The translations under genes were made by a program, and so were the position numbers. Under the pieces are notes generated by a model that was not told where the DNA came from, did no database searches, and worked only from the letters and a program-made list of their open reading frames with translations. DNA of 47,252 bases, from contig FN648707.1 in NCBI GenBank assembly GCA_000310025.1, positions 1,544,706-1,591,957 on the forward strand, written 5' to 3'. Of this stretch, positions 33,801 through 47,000 are shown in pieces (positions within the stretch are counted from its first letter, which is position 1; every line of letters begins with the position of its first letter). Source of the DNA: Ectocarpus siliculosus (lineage: Eukaryota > Sar > Phaeophyceae > Ectocarpales > Ectocarpaceae).

Positions 33801-36800
33801 AACTCTTGGCAACGGTCATGGTTGTTACCCCAGCAATTGTACTCCGTGTCACATCGCAGTCAAGTCGACGAGTTGAAGGCGAGGTCGATCCCGTGCGCGC
33901 TTCCATGTTTGGTAGACCTGCCAATTTGAGCAGAGAATGACCTTGTTTCGGTGCGCTGCCTCTTGGTATGTTCTCGCCATCAGACACTCGCGCCGACCCC
34001 CGCTCTCACGGTAACGCCGCTACCACCAACGCCCACGCGTCCTCCAGTGGACCCCGAGGTAAGAGGTCACTCGTAGACATAGGAATTCTGTGTCTTGCAC
34101 GCCGACCGAGTATGGGTGCGACTCCCGAGGCCGGGCAAAGCTTCGGGGTCGTATGAATGAATGACATTTGATCTGCGTTTGGGGAGAACCTCCAAACGAT
34201 TGCCCTGATGTCGCCGCAGCAAATGTCCTGTGTATCACATCGGAGTCCTGTCGACGAGTCGAAGGCGGGCACGATCCCGTGCACCCTTCCCAGCTTTGAA
34301 GAACACGCTGATTTGTGCAAATGACGACCTTGCTTCGGCGCGTTGCTTCTTGGTTTGTTCTCGCCATCAGACACCCGGGCCGACAACCGCTTTCATGGTA
34401 ACGCCGCAACCAGCTCCCACGCGCCCTCCAGCGGACTCACAGGTAAGGGGCCACTCGTAGACGTAGGCAGTCGGTGTCGTGCACGCAGACCGAGTGTGGG
34501 TGCGACTCCCGAGGCCGGACAAAGCTTCGGGGTCGTATGAATGAATGACGTTTGATCTGCGTTTGGGGAGAACCTCCAAACGACTGCCCTGATGTCGCCG
34601 CAGCAAATGTCCTGTGTATCACATCGGAGTCATGTCGACGAGTCGAAGGCGGGCACGATCCCGTGCACCCTTCCCATCTTTGAGGAACATGCTGATTTGT
34701 GCAAATGACGACCTTGCTTCGGCGCGCTGCCTCTTGGTTTGTTCCCGCCATCAGACACCCGGGCCGAAAACCGCTTTCATGGTAACGCCGCAACCAGCTC
34801 CCACGCGCCCTCCAGCGGACCCACAGGTAAGGGGCCACTCGTAGACATAGGAAGTCCGTGTCTTGCACGCCGACCGAGTGTGGGTGCGACTCCCGAGGCC
34901 GGGCAAAGCTTCGGGGTCGTATGAATGAATGACATTTGATCTGCGTTTGGGGAGAACCTCCAAACGATTGCCCTGATGTCGCCGCAGCAAATGTCCTGTG
35001 TATCACATCGGAGTCTTGTCGACGAGTCGAAGGCGGGCACGATCCCATGCACCCTTCCCATCTTTGAGGAACATGCTGATTTGTGCAAATGACGACCTTG
35101 ATTCGGCGCGCTGCCTCTTGGTGTTCGCTGGCCATCAGACGCCCGGGCCGACAGACGCTCTCACGGTAACGCTGCCACCATCCTTTCGCCCGCAAACGCC
35201 GCCACCAACGCCCACGCGTCCTCCAGTGAATCCACAGGTAAGGGGCCACTCGTAGACGCGCGACGTCTTAGTCGTGCACGCCGACCGAGTGTGGATGCGA
35301 CTCCCAAAGTAGGGCAAAGCTTCGTGGTCGTGTGAATGAATGACCTCTTAATCCGTGTTTGGGAAGCAACTCTTGTCAACCGTCCTGATGTCGCCGCAGC
35401 AACTGTACTACGTATCACATCGGAGTCATGTCGACGAGTCGAAGGCGAGCACGATCCCGTGCACCCTTTCCACCTTTGAGAAACACGGTGATTTGAGCAG
35501 AGAACGACCTTGCGTCGGTGCGTTGCTTCTTGGTGTTCTCTCGCCATCAGACACCCGGGTCGACAACCGCTCAGCCGACAACCGCTCTCCCAATAGAGCC
35601 GACCCCCGCTATCCCTGTATCACCTCCACCAACTCCCACGCGTCCACACGTGGACCCACAGGTACGAAGTCACTCGTAGACGTAGGAAGTCCGTGTCGTG
35701 CACGCCGACCAAGTGTGGACGCGACTCCCGAGGCCGGGCAAAGCTTCGTGGTCGTATGAATGAATGACCTCTCCATCCGTGTTTAATGAGAAACTCTTGG
35801 CAACGGTCATGGTTACCCCAGCAATTGTACTCCGTGTCACATCGCAGTCAAGTCGACGAGTTGAAGGCGAGGTCGATCCCGTGCGCGCTTCCATGTTTGG
35901 TAGACCTGCCAATTTGAGCAGAGAATGACCTTGTTTCGGTGCGCTGCCTCTTGGTATGTTCTCGCCATCAGACACTCGCGCCGACCCCCACTCTCCTGGT
36001 ATCGCTACCACCAACGCCCACGCGTCCTCCAGTGGACCCCGAGGTAAGAGGTCACTCGTAGACGTAGGAAGTCCGTGTCGTGCACGCCGACCGAGTATGG
36101 GTGCGACTCCCGAGGCCGGGCAAAACTTCGTGGTCGTATGAATGAATGACCTCTCCATCCGTGTTTAATGAGAAACTCTTGGCAACGGTCATGGTTACCC
36201 CAGCAATTGTACTCCGTGTCACATCGGAGTCCTGTCGACGAGTTGAAGACCGGCACGATCCCGTGTGTTCCATGTTTGGTAGAACTGCCGATTTGAGCAG
36301 AGAACGATCTTGCGTTGGTGCGCTGCCTCTTGGTATGTTCTCGCCATCAGACACCCAGGCCGACAACCACTCTCACGGTAACGTCGCCACCAGCTCCCAC
36401 GCGCCCTCCAGTGGACCCAGAGGTAAGAGGTTACTCGTAGACGAAGGAAGTCTTCGTCGTGCACGCCGACCGAGTGTGGACGCGACTTCCGAGGCGGGCA
36501 AAGCTTCGAGGTCTGTGAATTATTGCCTTGGATCCGTGTTTGTTGAGAAATTATTGGCAACGGCCATGGCCATGTATTGCCGCAGCAAATATGATGCGCA
36601 TTATATCGGAGTCATGTCGACGAGTTAAAGGCGGCGACGATCCCACGCACCTATCTTGGAAGACGTGCTGGTTCGAGTAAAGAATGGCCTTGCTTCGGTG
36701 CACTGCCTCTTGGTATGTTCTCGCCATCAGACACCCGGGCCGACCCCCACTCTCCTGGCATCGCCACCACAAACTCTCATGCTTCCTCCAGTGGATCAAA

Positions 36801-36802
36801 AG
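27835..36802 (+). CDS. Tandem mini-exon array 1: Thr/Pro-rich repeat protein (split gene, partial)
   Basis: A leader exon 27835-28008 (58 codons, ending IPTPTPVDPQ) lies between TTTTATCAG and GTAAGA. It is followed by 22 mini-exons, each bounded by a pyrimidine tract plus ATCAG and mostly by GTAAG, GTACG or GTATG: 28332-28403, 28718-28789, 29266-29337, 29650-29721, 30029-30139, 30453-30528, 30841-30912, 31225-31323, 31637-31711, 32024-32095, 32403-32513, 32828-32902, 33215-33286, 33599-33670, 33984-34058, 34371-34442, 34755-34826, 35139-35237, 35551-35661, 35972-36043, 36351-36422, 36731-36802. Lengths are 72, 75, 99 or 111 nt (one is 76), all phase 0. Each repeat begins TPGPTTA or similar and ends APTRPPVDPQ/E. 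With one faulty copy skipped, they give about 560 residues without a stop. AP, TP and PTP spacing recalls arabinogalactan- or mucin-like O-glycosylated wall proteins. That function is inference; no folded domain is visible. Confidence 0.6.
30453..30528 (+). pseudogene. Frameshifted mini-exon of array 1
   Basis: Sister exons at 31637, 32828 and 33984 are 75 nt and in frame. This one has one extra base (GCTGCTCACG instead of GCTCTCACG), giving 76 nt. Its splice sites are intact. Inclusion would shift the downstream frame; skipping would not, because all neighbours are phase 0. Confidence 0.7.
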
Positions 36803-37124
36803 GTCCGAGGTCACTCGTAGACGTAGGAAGTCTTTGCCGTCACGCCGACCGAGTGTAGACGCGCCTTTTGAGCCCCCCGTCTCCTCTTGGCAAAGGTTCG
36901 TGGTGGGGTGAATGAATGACCTCTTTATCCGCGTTTGGGGAGAATTTCTTGTTAGCTGTCATGGTCGTTGCCTCAGCAAACGTGCTGCGTCGGCCGTCGA
37001 TGTCATGTCGACGACTTGAAGGCGGGCACGATCTCGCTCGCCGTTTTTCAGTTTGGTACACAATGTGATTTGAGCAGAGAACATTGCGTTTTTGCGCTGC
37101 CTTTTGGTTTGCCCTCGCCATTAG

Positions 37125-37155
37125 ACATCCGCTCCCGCGTTACAGCTGCCGCCAG
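37125..37155 (+). pseudogene. Degenerate last mini-exon of array 1
   Basis: An acceptor (CATTAG) and a donor (CCAG|GTAGG) enclose only 31 nt, which is not a multiple of three; most of the repeat codons are deleted. The exon before it (36731-36802) has a weak donor, GTCCGA. A further trace near 37490 has lost the acceptor AG (ATCAC). The right edge of array 1 is therefore decayed, as is typical for array margins. Confidence 0.6.
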
Positions 37156-37736
37156 GTAGGAGGGGTCTCTCGCACACGTAGGAGGTCTTTTGTCGTGCAT
37201 GCCGACCGAGGTTAGACCCGCCTTTCGAGGCCCGCCAGTTCTCTGGGCAGATTGATGGGCGTGTGAACGACTGCCCTGCATGATCCGCGTTTGGGGAGAA
37301 ACTCTTGTCAGCTGTCATGATTGTTGCCTCCGCAAACGTACGACATGCTTACTTCGTGTAGTACGTCCGAGTCATATCGACGCGTGGACGGCGGGTACGA
37401 TCCCACGCACCCTTCCCATGTTTGGTAGACGTGCTGGGTTGTGAAAAGGACGACCACTTTTCGGAGCGCTACCTCTGTGTTTGATCTTGCCATCACACCA
37501 GCGCCGACACCCGCCGTTTGCGTGTTGTTTCGGAGCGTGCGTGTTTCTTTGCGCTCAGTGGTGTTCTCTCTGTCGACCACGCCAAGGAAACACCGATGGT
37601 TCAATAAACCACCATCACATCATCTCGTACATGGGTTCCGTCGAAGGAGCCTGCTGTTGCTCTCCCGAACATACCCCCGTTCTCCCTCACTCCACCCCCG
37701 GTGTTCGTCCTTCCTTGTGCCCTCACGGCATCGCAG
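37156..37736. other. Junction between array 1 and array 2
   Basis: Degenerate intron-like sequence of array 1 runs to about 37500. From about 37510 the sequence takes on array 2 character ('gcgtgtttctttgcgctc', which recurs at 38205). No intact exon is present. Confidence 0.5.
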
Positions 37737-37809
37737 CCACCTGTGGCACCCGAGACACCCGTAGCTCCAGTTCTGCCGGCAACTGATCCACTCATAAGTT
37801 TTCGGTATT
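37737..37809 (+). pseudogene. Degenerate first copy of the array 2 exon, running into a stop
   Basis: It follows an intact acceptor (GCATCGCAG) and reads PPVAPETPVAPVLPATDPL. The donor that should follow is ATAAGT rather than GTGGGT, and unspliced reading ends at TGA (37807-37809). It is either a dead copy or the terminal exon of the gene containing array 1. Confidence 0.5.
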
Positions 37810-38073
37810 GAGCGGGTGGGACGGGCTCAATAGAGTTCTAACGCGCGGGCGCGCTTGTATCGCGTGCGAGGGTGCGATATTCTTTGCGCTCGAGTATTGA
37901 TGTTGCCGAAACCGCGACGAGGAAAATCCGATGGCACGTATCACCAACACATCAAATCATGTCGGACACAGGTTCAAGCTAGAGCGCCCATTCTCGCCCT
38001 CTTAGAATACCCCCACTCTCCCAAACTGCAACCCTCGACGTTCCACCCTCTCCATCCCTCCCCGGCATCGCAG

Positions 38074-41000
38074 CAACCTGTGGCATCCGGGGCACCCGCT
38101 GCTCCGGTTCTACCGCCAACCCTTCCGGTGGTGGGGTTTTGGCGTTAAGTGTGTGGGATGGGGGACCGTGTCGTGTGGAGCGTCCGGAACCGTGTACGTG
38201 CCGTGTGTTTCTTTGCGCTCTGAGGTGTTTTTGTAGTCACAAGCAAGGCAAAGAATCAACAGTGGAAAGTTCATAACAAAATCAAATCATATCGGACACG
38301 GGTTCATACCCGAAAACCCATCGTCGTTCTCCCGGACACACGCCCGCTATTCTTACCGTCACCTCCGGTGTTCGCTCATCATCCGCACGGCAGCGCAGAA
38401 ACCTGTGGCACCGCTGATACCCGCTGCTCCGGTTCTGGCGCCAAGTGCTCCGGTGGTGGGTATTCGGCATTATGTCTGCTAGAAAAGGGGGCGTGGTAGA
38501 AGAACCAAATCCAAACGTATCGGACACGGGTTCGGGCTACAGTACCCGTCGTCTCTATCCCGAAACCACCTCAGCTCTCCCCAACGCCACCCCCCGTCCT
38601 TCGTCCCTCTTGATCCCTTCACGGCATTGCAGCAACCTGTGGCACCCGGGACACCCACTTCTCCGGTTCTGGCGCCAAACGCTCCGGTGGTGGGTTTTCA
38701 GTGTTATGTGGGCTAGACAGGATGGCTGGTAGAAGTACCAAATCCTAACGCATCGAACATGAGTTCGTGCTGCGGTGCCCATCGTCTCTCTACTGAAAAT
38801 ATGACCCCCCACTTCCATCCCCCGTCTTTCGCTCCTCTTGATCCCTTCACGGCATCCCAGCCACCAGTCGCACCCGGGACACCCACTGCTCCGGTCCTGG
38901 CGCCAACGGTTATGGTGGTGGGTATTCGATGTTATGTGGGCTAGACAGGAGGGCACCAACAAATCCTAACGTATCGGACTCGGGTTCAGGATACAGTACC
39001 TGTCGTCTCTATCCCGAAACCGCCCCAGCTCTGCCCAACTCGATCCACCGGCGTTCGTCTCTCTTGATCACTCCACGACATCGCAGCAACCAGTGGCACC
39101 CGGGACACCCACTGCTCCAGTTCTGGCGCCAACCGCTCCGGAGGTGGGTATTCGGTGATATTTGGGCTGCTGTAGCGAACGGGACGTCGTACAAGTAGTA
39201 TATCGAAGCCTCTCGGGTATTGGTTCAGGCTACGGTGTCCCTATTCTCATATAAGAAGCATGTCCAAGCCCTCACCAACTCGATCCCTCTGTGTTCGTCC
39301 CTCTTGGCCCCTCCACCGCATCGCAGCAACCAGTGGCACCCGGGAAAGCCGCTGCTCCGGTTCTGGCGCCAACCGCTCCGGAGGTGGGTAGTTGTGTTGA
39401 ATGTGTGCTTCACGGGAGGATGTGGTAGAAGAACCAAATCCAACCATATCGGGCATTGATTCAGGCTACGGAGTCCCTATTCTCATATGAAAACATGTCC
39501 AAGCCTTCACCAACTCGATCCCTCTGTGTTCGTCCCTCTTGATCCATCCACGGCATCGCAGCAACCAGTGGCACCCCGGATACCCGCTGCTCCGGTTCTG
39601 GCGCCAACCGCTCCGGAGGTGGGTAATTGTGTTGAATATGTCATTCACGGGCGGACGTGGTAGTAGTACCATATCAACCATCTCCGGTATTGATTCAGGC
39701 TACGGTGTACATGTTTTTATATGAAAACATGTCCAAGAAATCACCAACTCGATCCTCCGGCATTTGTCTCTCTTGGTCCATCCACGGCATCGCAGCAACC
39801 AGTGGCACCCGGGATACCCGCTGCTCCATTTCTGCCGCCCACTGCTCCGGAGGTGTGTAGCTGCAATGAAAGATAGTGTGCTTGACGGGGGTCGTGGTAG
39901 GGGTACCAAATCAAACATATCGGGCGTTGATTCAGGCTACGGTGTCCCTATTCTCACATCAAAACATGCCCAAGCCATCACCAACTTTTTCCTCCGGCAT
40001 TCGTCACTCTTGATCACTCCACGGCATCGCAGCAACCAGTGGCACCCGGGACACCCGCTGCTCCGGGTCTGGCCCCAACCTCTTCGGAGGTTGGTGTTCG
40101 GTGATATTTTGGCTGCTGTGGCGAAGCGACGTCGTACAAGTAGTGTATCGAACCCTTTCGGGTGTCGATTCCGAATATTCTCATATGAAAAGATGTCCAA
40201 GCCCTCTCCAACTTGATCCCTCTGTGTTCGTCCCTCTTGATCCCTCCACGGCATCGCAGCAACCAGTGGCACCCGGGATACCCGCCGCTCCGGTTCTGGC
40301 GCCAGCCGCTCTGGAGGTGGGAAATTGTGTTGAATGTGTCCCTCACGCGCGCACGTGGTGGAAGTACACAATCAACCATATCGCGCATTGATTCAGGCTA
40401 CGGTGTCCCTATTCTCATATCAAAACATGCCCAAGCCATCACCAACTTTTTCCTCCGGCATTCGTCACTCTTGATCACTCCACGGCATCGCAGCAACCAG
40501 TGGCACCCGGGACACCCGCTGCTCCGGTTCTGGCGCCAACCGCTCCGGAGGTGGGTATTCGGAAATATTTGGGCTGCTGTAGCGAACGGGACATCGTACA
40601 AGTAGTATATCGAAGCCTCTCGGTATTGGTTCAGGCTACGGTCCCCCTATTCTCATCTCAAAACATGTCCAAGCCCTCTCCAACTCCATCCCTCTGTGTT
40701 CGTCCCTCTTGGCCCCTCCACGGCATTGCAGCAACCAGTGGCACCCGGGATACCCGCTGCTCCAGTTCTGGCGCCAACCGCTCCGGAGGTGGGTAGTTGT
40801 GTTGAATGTGTGCTTTAACGGCAGGATGTGGTAGAAGTTCCAAATCAACCATATCGGGCATTGATTCAGGCTACGGTGTCCCTATTCTCACATGAACACA
40901 TGTCCAAGCCCTCACCAACTCGATCCCTCTATGTTCGTCCCTCTTGGTCCCTCAACGGCATCGCAGCAACCAGTGGCACCCGGGATACCCGCTGCTCCGG

Positions 41001-44000
41001 TTCTGGCGCCAACCTCTTCGGAGGTGGGTAGTTGTTATATGTGTGTGCTGGACGGGCGGACGTGGTAGAAGTTCCAAATCCAACCATATCGGGCATTGGT
41101 TCAGGCTACGGTGTCCCAATTCTCACATGAAAGCATGTCCAAGCCTTCACCAACTACATGCTCCGGCATTTGTCCCTCTTGATCACTCCACGGCATCGCA
41201 GCAACCAGTGGCACCCGGGATACCCGCGGCTCCGGTTCTGGCGCCAACCTCTTCGGAGGTGGGTATTCGGTGGATTTTGGGCGGCTGTAGCGAAAGGGAC
41301 GTCGTACAAGTAGTATATCGAAGCCTCTCGGGTATTGATTCAGGCTACGGTGTCCCTATTCTCACATGAAAACATGTCCAAGCCCTCTCCAACTCGATCC
41401 CTCTGTGTACGTCCCTCTTGGCCCCTCCACGGCATTGCAGCAACCTGTGGCACCCGGGATACCCGCTGCTCCGGGTCTAGCGCCAACCTCTTCGGAGGTG
41501 GGTATTTGGAAGTATGTGTGCCAGGCAGGCAGACACGGTAGAGGTACCAAGCCATCCGTCTCGGGCATTGATTCAGGCTGCGGTATTGCTGTTGGCATAT
41601 GTAAGCATGTCCAAGCCCTCTCCAACTCCATCTTCCGGTAATCGTCTCTCTTGATCACTCCACGGCATCGCAGCAACCAGTGGCACCCGGGATACCGGCT
41701 GCTCCGGTTCTGGCGCCAAGCACTTCGGAGGTGGGTATTTATTTTATTGGGGGCTAGACAGCGGGACGTGGTAGAAGTATTAAATCAACCATACCGGGAA
41801 TAGGGTCAGGGTGCGGTGCCCCTGTTCTCATATAAAAACATGTCCAGGCCCTCTCCGACTCGATCCCTCTATGTTCGTCCCTCTTGGTCCCTCCACGGCA
41901 TCCCAGCAACCAGTGGCACCCGGGATACCCGCTGCTCCGGTTCTGGCGCCAACCGCTTCGGAGGTGGGTATTTGGAAGTATGTTTGCCAGGCAGGCAGAC
42001 ACGGTAGAGGTACCAAGCCATCCGTCTCGGGCATTGATTCAGGCTGCGGTATTGCTGTTGGCATATGAAAGCATGTCCAAGCCCTCTCCAACTCCATCCT
42101 CCGGTATTCGTCTCTCTTGATCACTCCACGGCATCGCAGCAACCAGTGGCACCCGGGATACCCGCTGCTCCGGTTCTGGCGCCAAGCACTTCGGAGGTGG
42201 GTATTTATTTTATTGGGGGCTAGACAGCGGGACGTGGTAGAAGTACCAAATCAACCATACCGGGAATAGGGTCAGGGTGCGGTGCCCCTGTTCTCACATG
42301 AAAACATTTCCAGGCCCTCTCCAACTCGATCCCTCTAAGTTCGTCCCTCTTGGTCCCTCCACGGCATCGCAGCAACCAGTGGCACCCGGGACACCCGCTG
42401 CTCCGGTTCTGGCGCCAACCGCTTTGGTGGTGGGTATTTGGAAGTATGTGTGCCAGGCAGGCAGACACGGTAGAGGTACCAAGCCATCCGTCTCGGGCAT
42501 TGATTCAGGCTGCGGTATTGCTGTTGGCATATGAAAGCATGTCCAAGCCCTCTCCAACTCCATCTTCCGGTATTCGTCTCTCTTGATCACTCCACGGCAT
42601 CGCAGCAACCTGTATCATCCGGTACACCCACTCCTCCGGTTCTGTCGCCAACCACTTCGGAAGTGGGTATTTGGAATTATGTGGCCTAGACAGGGGGGCG
42701 TGGTAGAAGTACTATATCAACCATATCGGGCATTGGTTCAGGTTACGGTGTCCCAATTCTCACATGAACACATGTCCAAGCCCTTTCCAACTCGATCGCC
42801 CTTTGTTCGTCCCTCTTGATTCGTCCACGGCATCCCAGCAACCAGTGGCACCCGGGACACCCGCTGCTCCGGTTCTGGCGCCAACCGCTTTGGTGGTGGG
42901 TATTCGGTGATTTTAGGGCTACTGTAGAGAGTGGGACGTGGTGGAAGTACGAAATCGAAACATATCGGGCATTGGTTCAGGCTACGGTGTCCCTATTCTC
43001 ATCTCAAAACATGCAGAAGCCCTCTCCAACTCCATCCCCGGGTGTTCGTCCCCCTTGATCCCTCCACGGCATTGCAGCAACCAGTGGCATCCAGGACACC
43101 CGCGGCTCCGGTTCTGGCGCCAACCGCTCCGGAGGTGTGTGTTTGTTGTTATGCGGGCTAGACAGGAGGGCGTGGTAGAAGTACCAAATCAACCATATCG
43201 GGCATTGATTCAGGCTACGGTGTCCCTATTCTCACATGAAAACGTGTCCAAGCCCTCACCAACTCGATCCCTCTATGTTCGTCCCTCTTGGTCCCTCAAC
43301 GGCATCGCAGCAACCAGTGGCACCCGGGATACCCGCTGCTCCGGTTCTGGCGCCAACCTCTTCGGAGGTGGGTAGTTCTTATATGTGTGTGCTAGACGGG
43401 CGGACGTGGTAGAAGTTCCAAATCCAAACATATCGGGCATTGGTTCAGGCTACGGTGTCCCAATTCTCACATGAATGCATGTCCAAGCCTTCACCAACTA
43501 CATGCTCCGGCATTTGTCCCTCTTGATCACTCCACGGCATCGCAGCAACCAGTGGCACCCGGGATACCCGCGGCTCCGGTTCTGGCGCCAAGCACTTCGG
43601 AGGTGGGTATTTATTTTATTGGGGGCTAGACGGCGGGACGTGGTAGAAGTATTAAATCAACCATACCGGGAATAGGGTCAGGGTGCGGTGCCCCTGTTCT
43701 CATATCAAAACATGTCCAGGCCCTCTCCAACTCGATCGCCCTTTGTTCGTCCCTCTTGATTCGTCCACGGCATCCCAGCAACCAGTAGCACCCGGGACAC
43801 CCGCTGCTCCGGTTCTGGCGCCAACCGCTTTGGTGGTGGGTATTCGGTGATTTTAGGGCTACTGTAGAGAGTGGGACGTGGTGGAAGTACGAAATCGAAA
43901 CATATCGGGCATTGGTTCAGGCTACGGTGTCCCTATTCTCATCTCAAAACATGCAGAAGCCCTCTCCAACTCCATCCCCGGGCGTTCGTCCCTCTTGATC

Positions 44001-47000
44001 CCTCCACGGCATTGCAGCAACCAGTGGCATCCAGGACACCCGCGGCTCCGGTTCTGGCGCCAACCGCTCCGGAGGTGTGTGTTTGTTGTTATGCGGGCTA
44101 GACAGGGGGGCGTGGTAGAAGTACCAAATCAACCATATCGGGCATTGATTCAGGCTACGGTGTCCCAATTCTCACATGAAAACATGTCCAAGCCCTCACC
44201 AACTCGATCCCTCTGTGTACGTCCCTCTTGGTCCCTCAACGGCATCGCAGCAACCAGTGGCACCCGGGATACCCGCTGCTCCGGTTCTGGAGCCAACCGC
44301 TTCGGAGGTGGGTATTTGGAAGTATGTGTGCCAGGCAGGCAGACACGGTAGAGGTACCAAGCCATCCGTCTCGGGCATTGATTCAGGCTGCGGTATTGCT
44401 GTTGGCATATGAAAGCATGTCCAAGCCCTCTCCAACTCCATCCTCCGGTGTTCGTCTCTCTTGATCACTCCACGGCATCGCAGCAACCAGTGGCACCCGG
44501 GATACCCGCTGCCCCGGTTCTGGCGCCAAGCACTTCGGAGGTGGGTATTTGTTTTATTGGGGGCTAGACAGCGGGACGTGGTAGAAGTATTAAATCAACC
44601 ATACCGGGAATAGGGTCAGGGTGCGGTGCCCCTGTTCTCATATAAAAACATGTCCAGGCCCTCTCCAACTCGATCCCTCTATGTTCGTCCCTCTTGGTCC
44701 CTCAACGGCATCGCAGCAACCAGTGGCACCCGGGACACCCGCTGCTCCGGTTCTGGCACCAACCGCTTTGGTGGTGGGTATTCGGTGATTTTAGGGCTAC
44801 TGTAGAGAGTGGGACGTGGTGGAAGTACGAAATCGAAACATATCGGGCATTGGTTCAGGCTACGGTGTCCCTATTCTCATCTCAAAACATGCAGAAGCCC
44901 TCTCCAACTCCATCCCCGGGCGTTCGTCCCTCTTGATCCCTCCACGGCATTGCAGCAACCAGTGGCATCCAGGACACCCGCGGCTCCGGTTCTGGCGCCA
45001 ACCGCTCCGGAGGTGTGTGTTTGGTGTTATGCGGGCTAGACAGGGGGGCGTGGTAGAAGTACCAAATCAACCATATCGGGCATTGATTCAGGCTACGGTG
45101 TCCCAATTCTCACATGAAAACATGTCCAAGCCCTCTCCACCTCTATCTCTCTGTGTACGTCCCTTTCGATCCTTCCACGGCATTGCAGCAACCAGTGGCA
45201 CCCGGGATACCCGCTGCCCCGGTTCTGGCGCCAAGCACTTCGGAGGTGGGTATTTGTTTTATTGGGGGCTAGACAGCGGGACGTGGTAGAAGCATTAAAT
45301 CAACCATACCGGGAATAGGGTCAGGGTGCGGTGCCCCTGTTCTCATATAAAAACATGTCCAGGCCCTCTCCAACTCGATCCCTCTATGTTCGTCCCTCTT
45401 GGTCCCTCAACGGCATCGCAGCAACCAGTGGCACCCGGGACACCCGCTGCTCCGGTTCTGGCGCCAACCGCTTTGGTGGTGAGTATTCGGTGATTTTAGG
45501 GCTACTGTAGAGAGTGGGACGTGGTGGAAGTACGAAATCGAAACATATCGGGCATTGGTTCAGGCTACGGTGTCCCTATTCTCATCTCAAAACATGCAGA
45601 AGCCCTCTCCAACTCCATCCCCGGGCGTTCGTCCCTCTTGATCCCTCCACGGCATTGCAGCAACCAGTGGCATCCAGGACACCCGCTGCTCCGGTTCTGG
45701 CGCCAACCGCTCCGGAGGTGTGTGTTTGTTGTTATGCGGGCTAGACAGGGGGGCGTGGTAGAAGTACCAAATCAACCATATCGGGCATTGATTCAGGCTA
45801 CGGTGTCCCAATTCTCACATGAAAACATGTCCAAGCCCTCTCCAACTCCATCCTCCGGTATTCGTCTCTCTTGATCACTCCACGGCATCGCAGCAACCAG
45901 TGGCACCCGGGATACCCGCTGCCCCGGTTCTGGCGCCAAGCACTTCGGAGGTGGGTATTTGTTTTATTGGGGGCTAGACAGCGGGACGTGGTAGAAGCAT
46001 TAAATCAACCATACCGGGAATAGGGTCAGGGTGCGGTGCCCCTGTTCTCATATAAAAACATGTCCAGGCCCTCTCCAACTCGATCCCTCTATGTTCGTCC
46101 CTCTTGGTCCCTCAACGGCATCGCAGCAACCAGTGGCACCCGGGACACCCGCTGCTCCGGTTCTGGCGCCAACCGCTTTGGTGGTGGGTATTCGGTGATT
46201 TTAGGGCTACTGTAGAGAGTGGGACGTGGTGGAAGTACGAAATCGAAACATATCGGGCATTGATTCAGGCTACGGTGTCCCAATTCTCACATGAAAACAT
46301 GTCCAAGCCCTCTCCACCTCTATCTCTCTGTGTACGTCCCTCTTGATCCTTCCACGGCATCGCAGCAACCAGTGGCACCCGGGATACCCGCTGCCCCGGT
46401 TCTGGCGCCAAGCACTTCGGAGGTGGGTATTTGTTTTATTGGGGGCTAGACAGCGGGACGTGGTAGAAGCATTAAATCAACCGTACCGGGAATAGCGTCA
46501 GGGTGCGGTGCCCCTGTTCTCATATAAACACATGTCCAGGCCCTCTCCAACTCGATCGCCCTTTGTTCGTCCCTCTTGATTCATCCACGGCATCCCAGCA
46601 ACCAGTGGCACCCGGGACACCCGCTGCTCCGGTTCTGGCGCCAACCGCTTTGGTGGTGGGTATTCGGTGATTTTAGGGCTACTGTAGAGAGTGGGACGTG
46701 GTGGAAGTACGAAATCGAAACATATCGGGCATTGGTTCAGGCTACGGTGTCCCTATTCTCATCTCAAAACATGCAGAAGCCCTCTCCAACTCCATCCCCG
46801 GGCGTTCGTCCCTCTTGATCCCTCCACGGCATTGCAGCAACCAGTGGCATCCAGGACACCCGCGGCTCCGGTTCTGGCGCCAACCGCTCCGGAGGTGTGT
46901 GTTTGTTGTTATGCGGGCTAGACAGGGGGGCGTGGTAGAAGTACCAAATCAACCATATCGGGCATTGATTCAGGCTACGGTGTCCCAATTCTCACATGAA

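Larger units (their letters stand above)
28010..37160 (+). repeat. Tandem array of about 384-bp exon-intron units
   Basis: The spacing of exon starts is mostly 379-424 bases, with 384 the commonest. The intron part is itself highly conserved, with blocks such as 'cactcgtagacgtaggaagt', 'gaggccgggcaaagcttcg', 'gtcgtatgaatgaatgac', 'cacatcggagtc' and 'gacgagtcgaaggcgggcac'. Higher-order copies exist: exons starting 32828, 33215 and 33599 reappear exactly 1156 bp later, and those at 30841 and 31225 reappear 3914 bp later. This points to recent segmental duplication or unequal exchange inside the array. Open frames up to 333 codons on the minus strand arise because 384 is a multiple of three. Confidence 0.9.
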
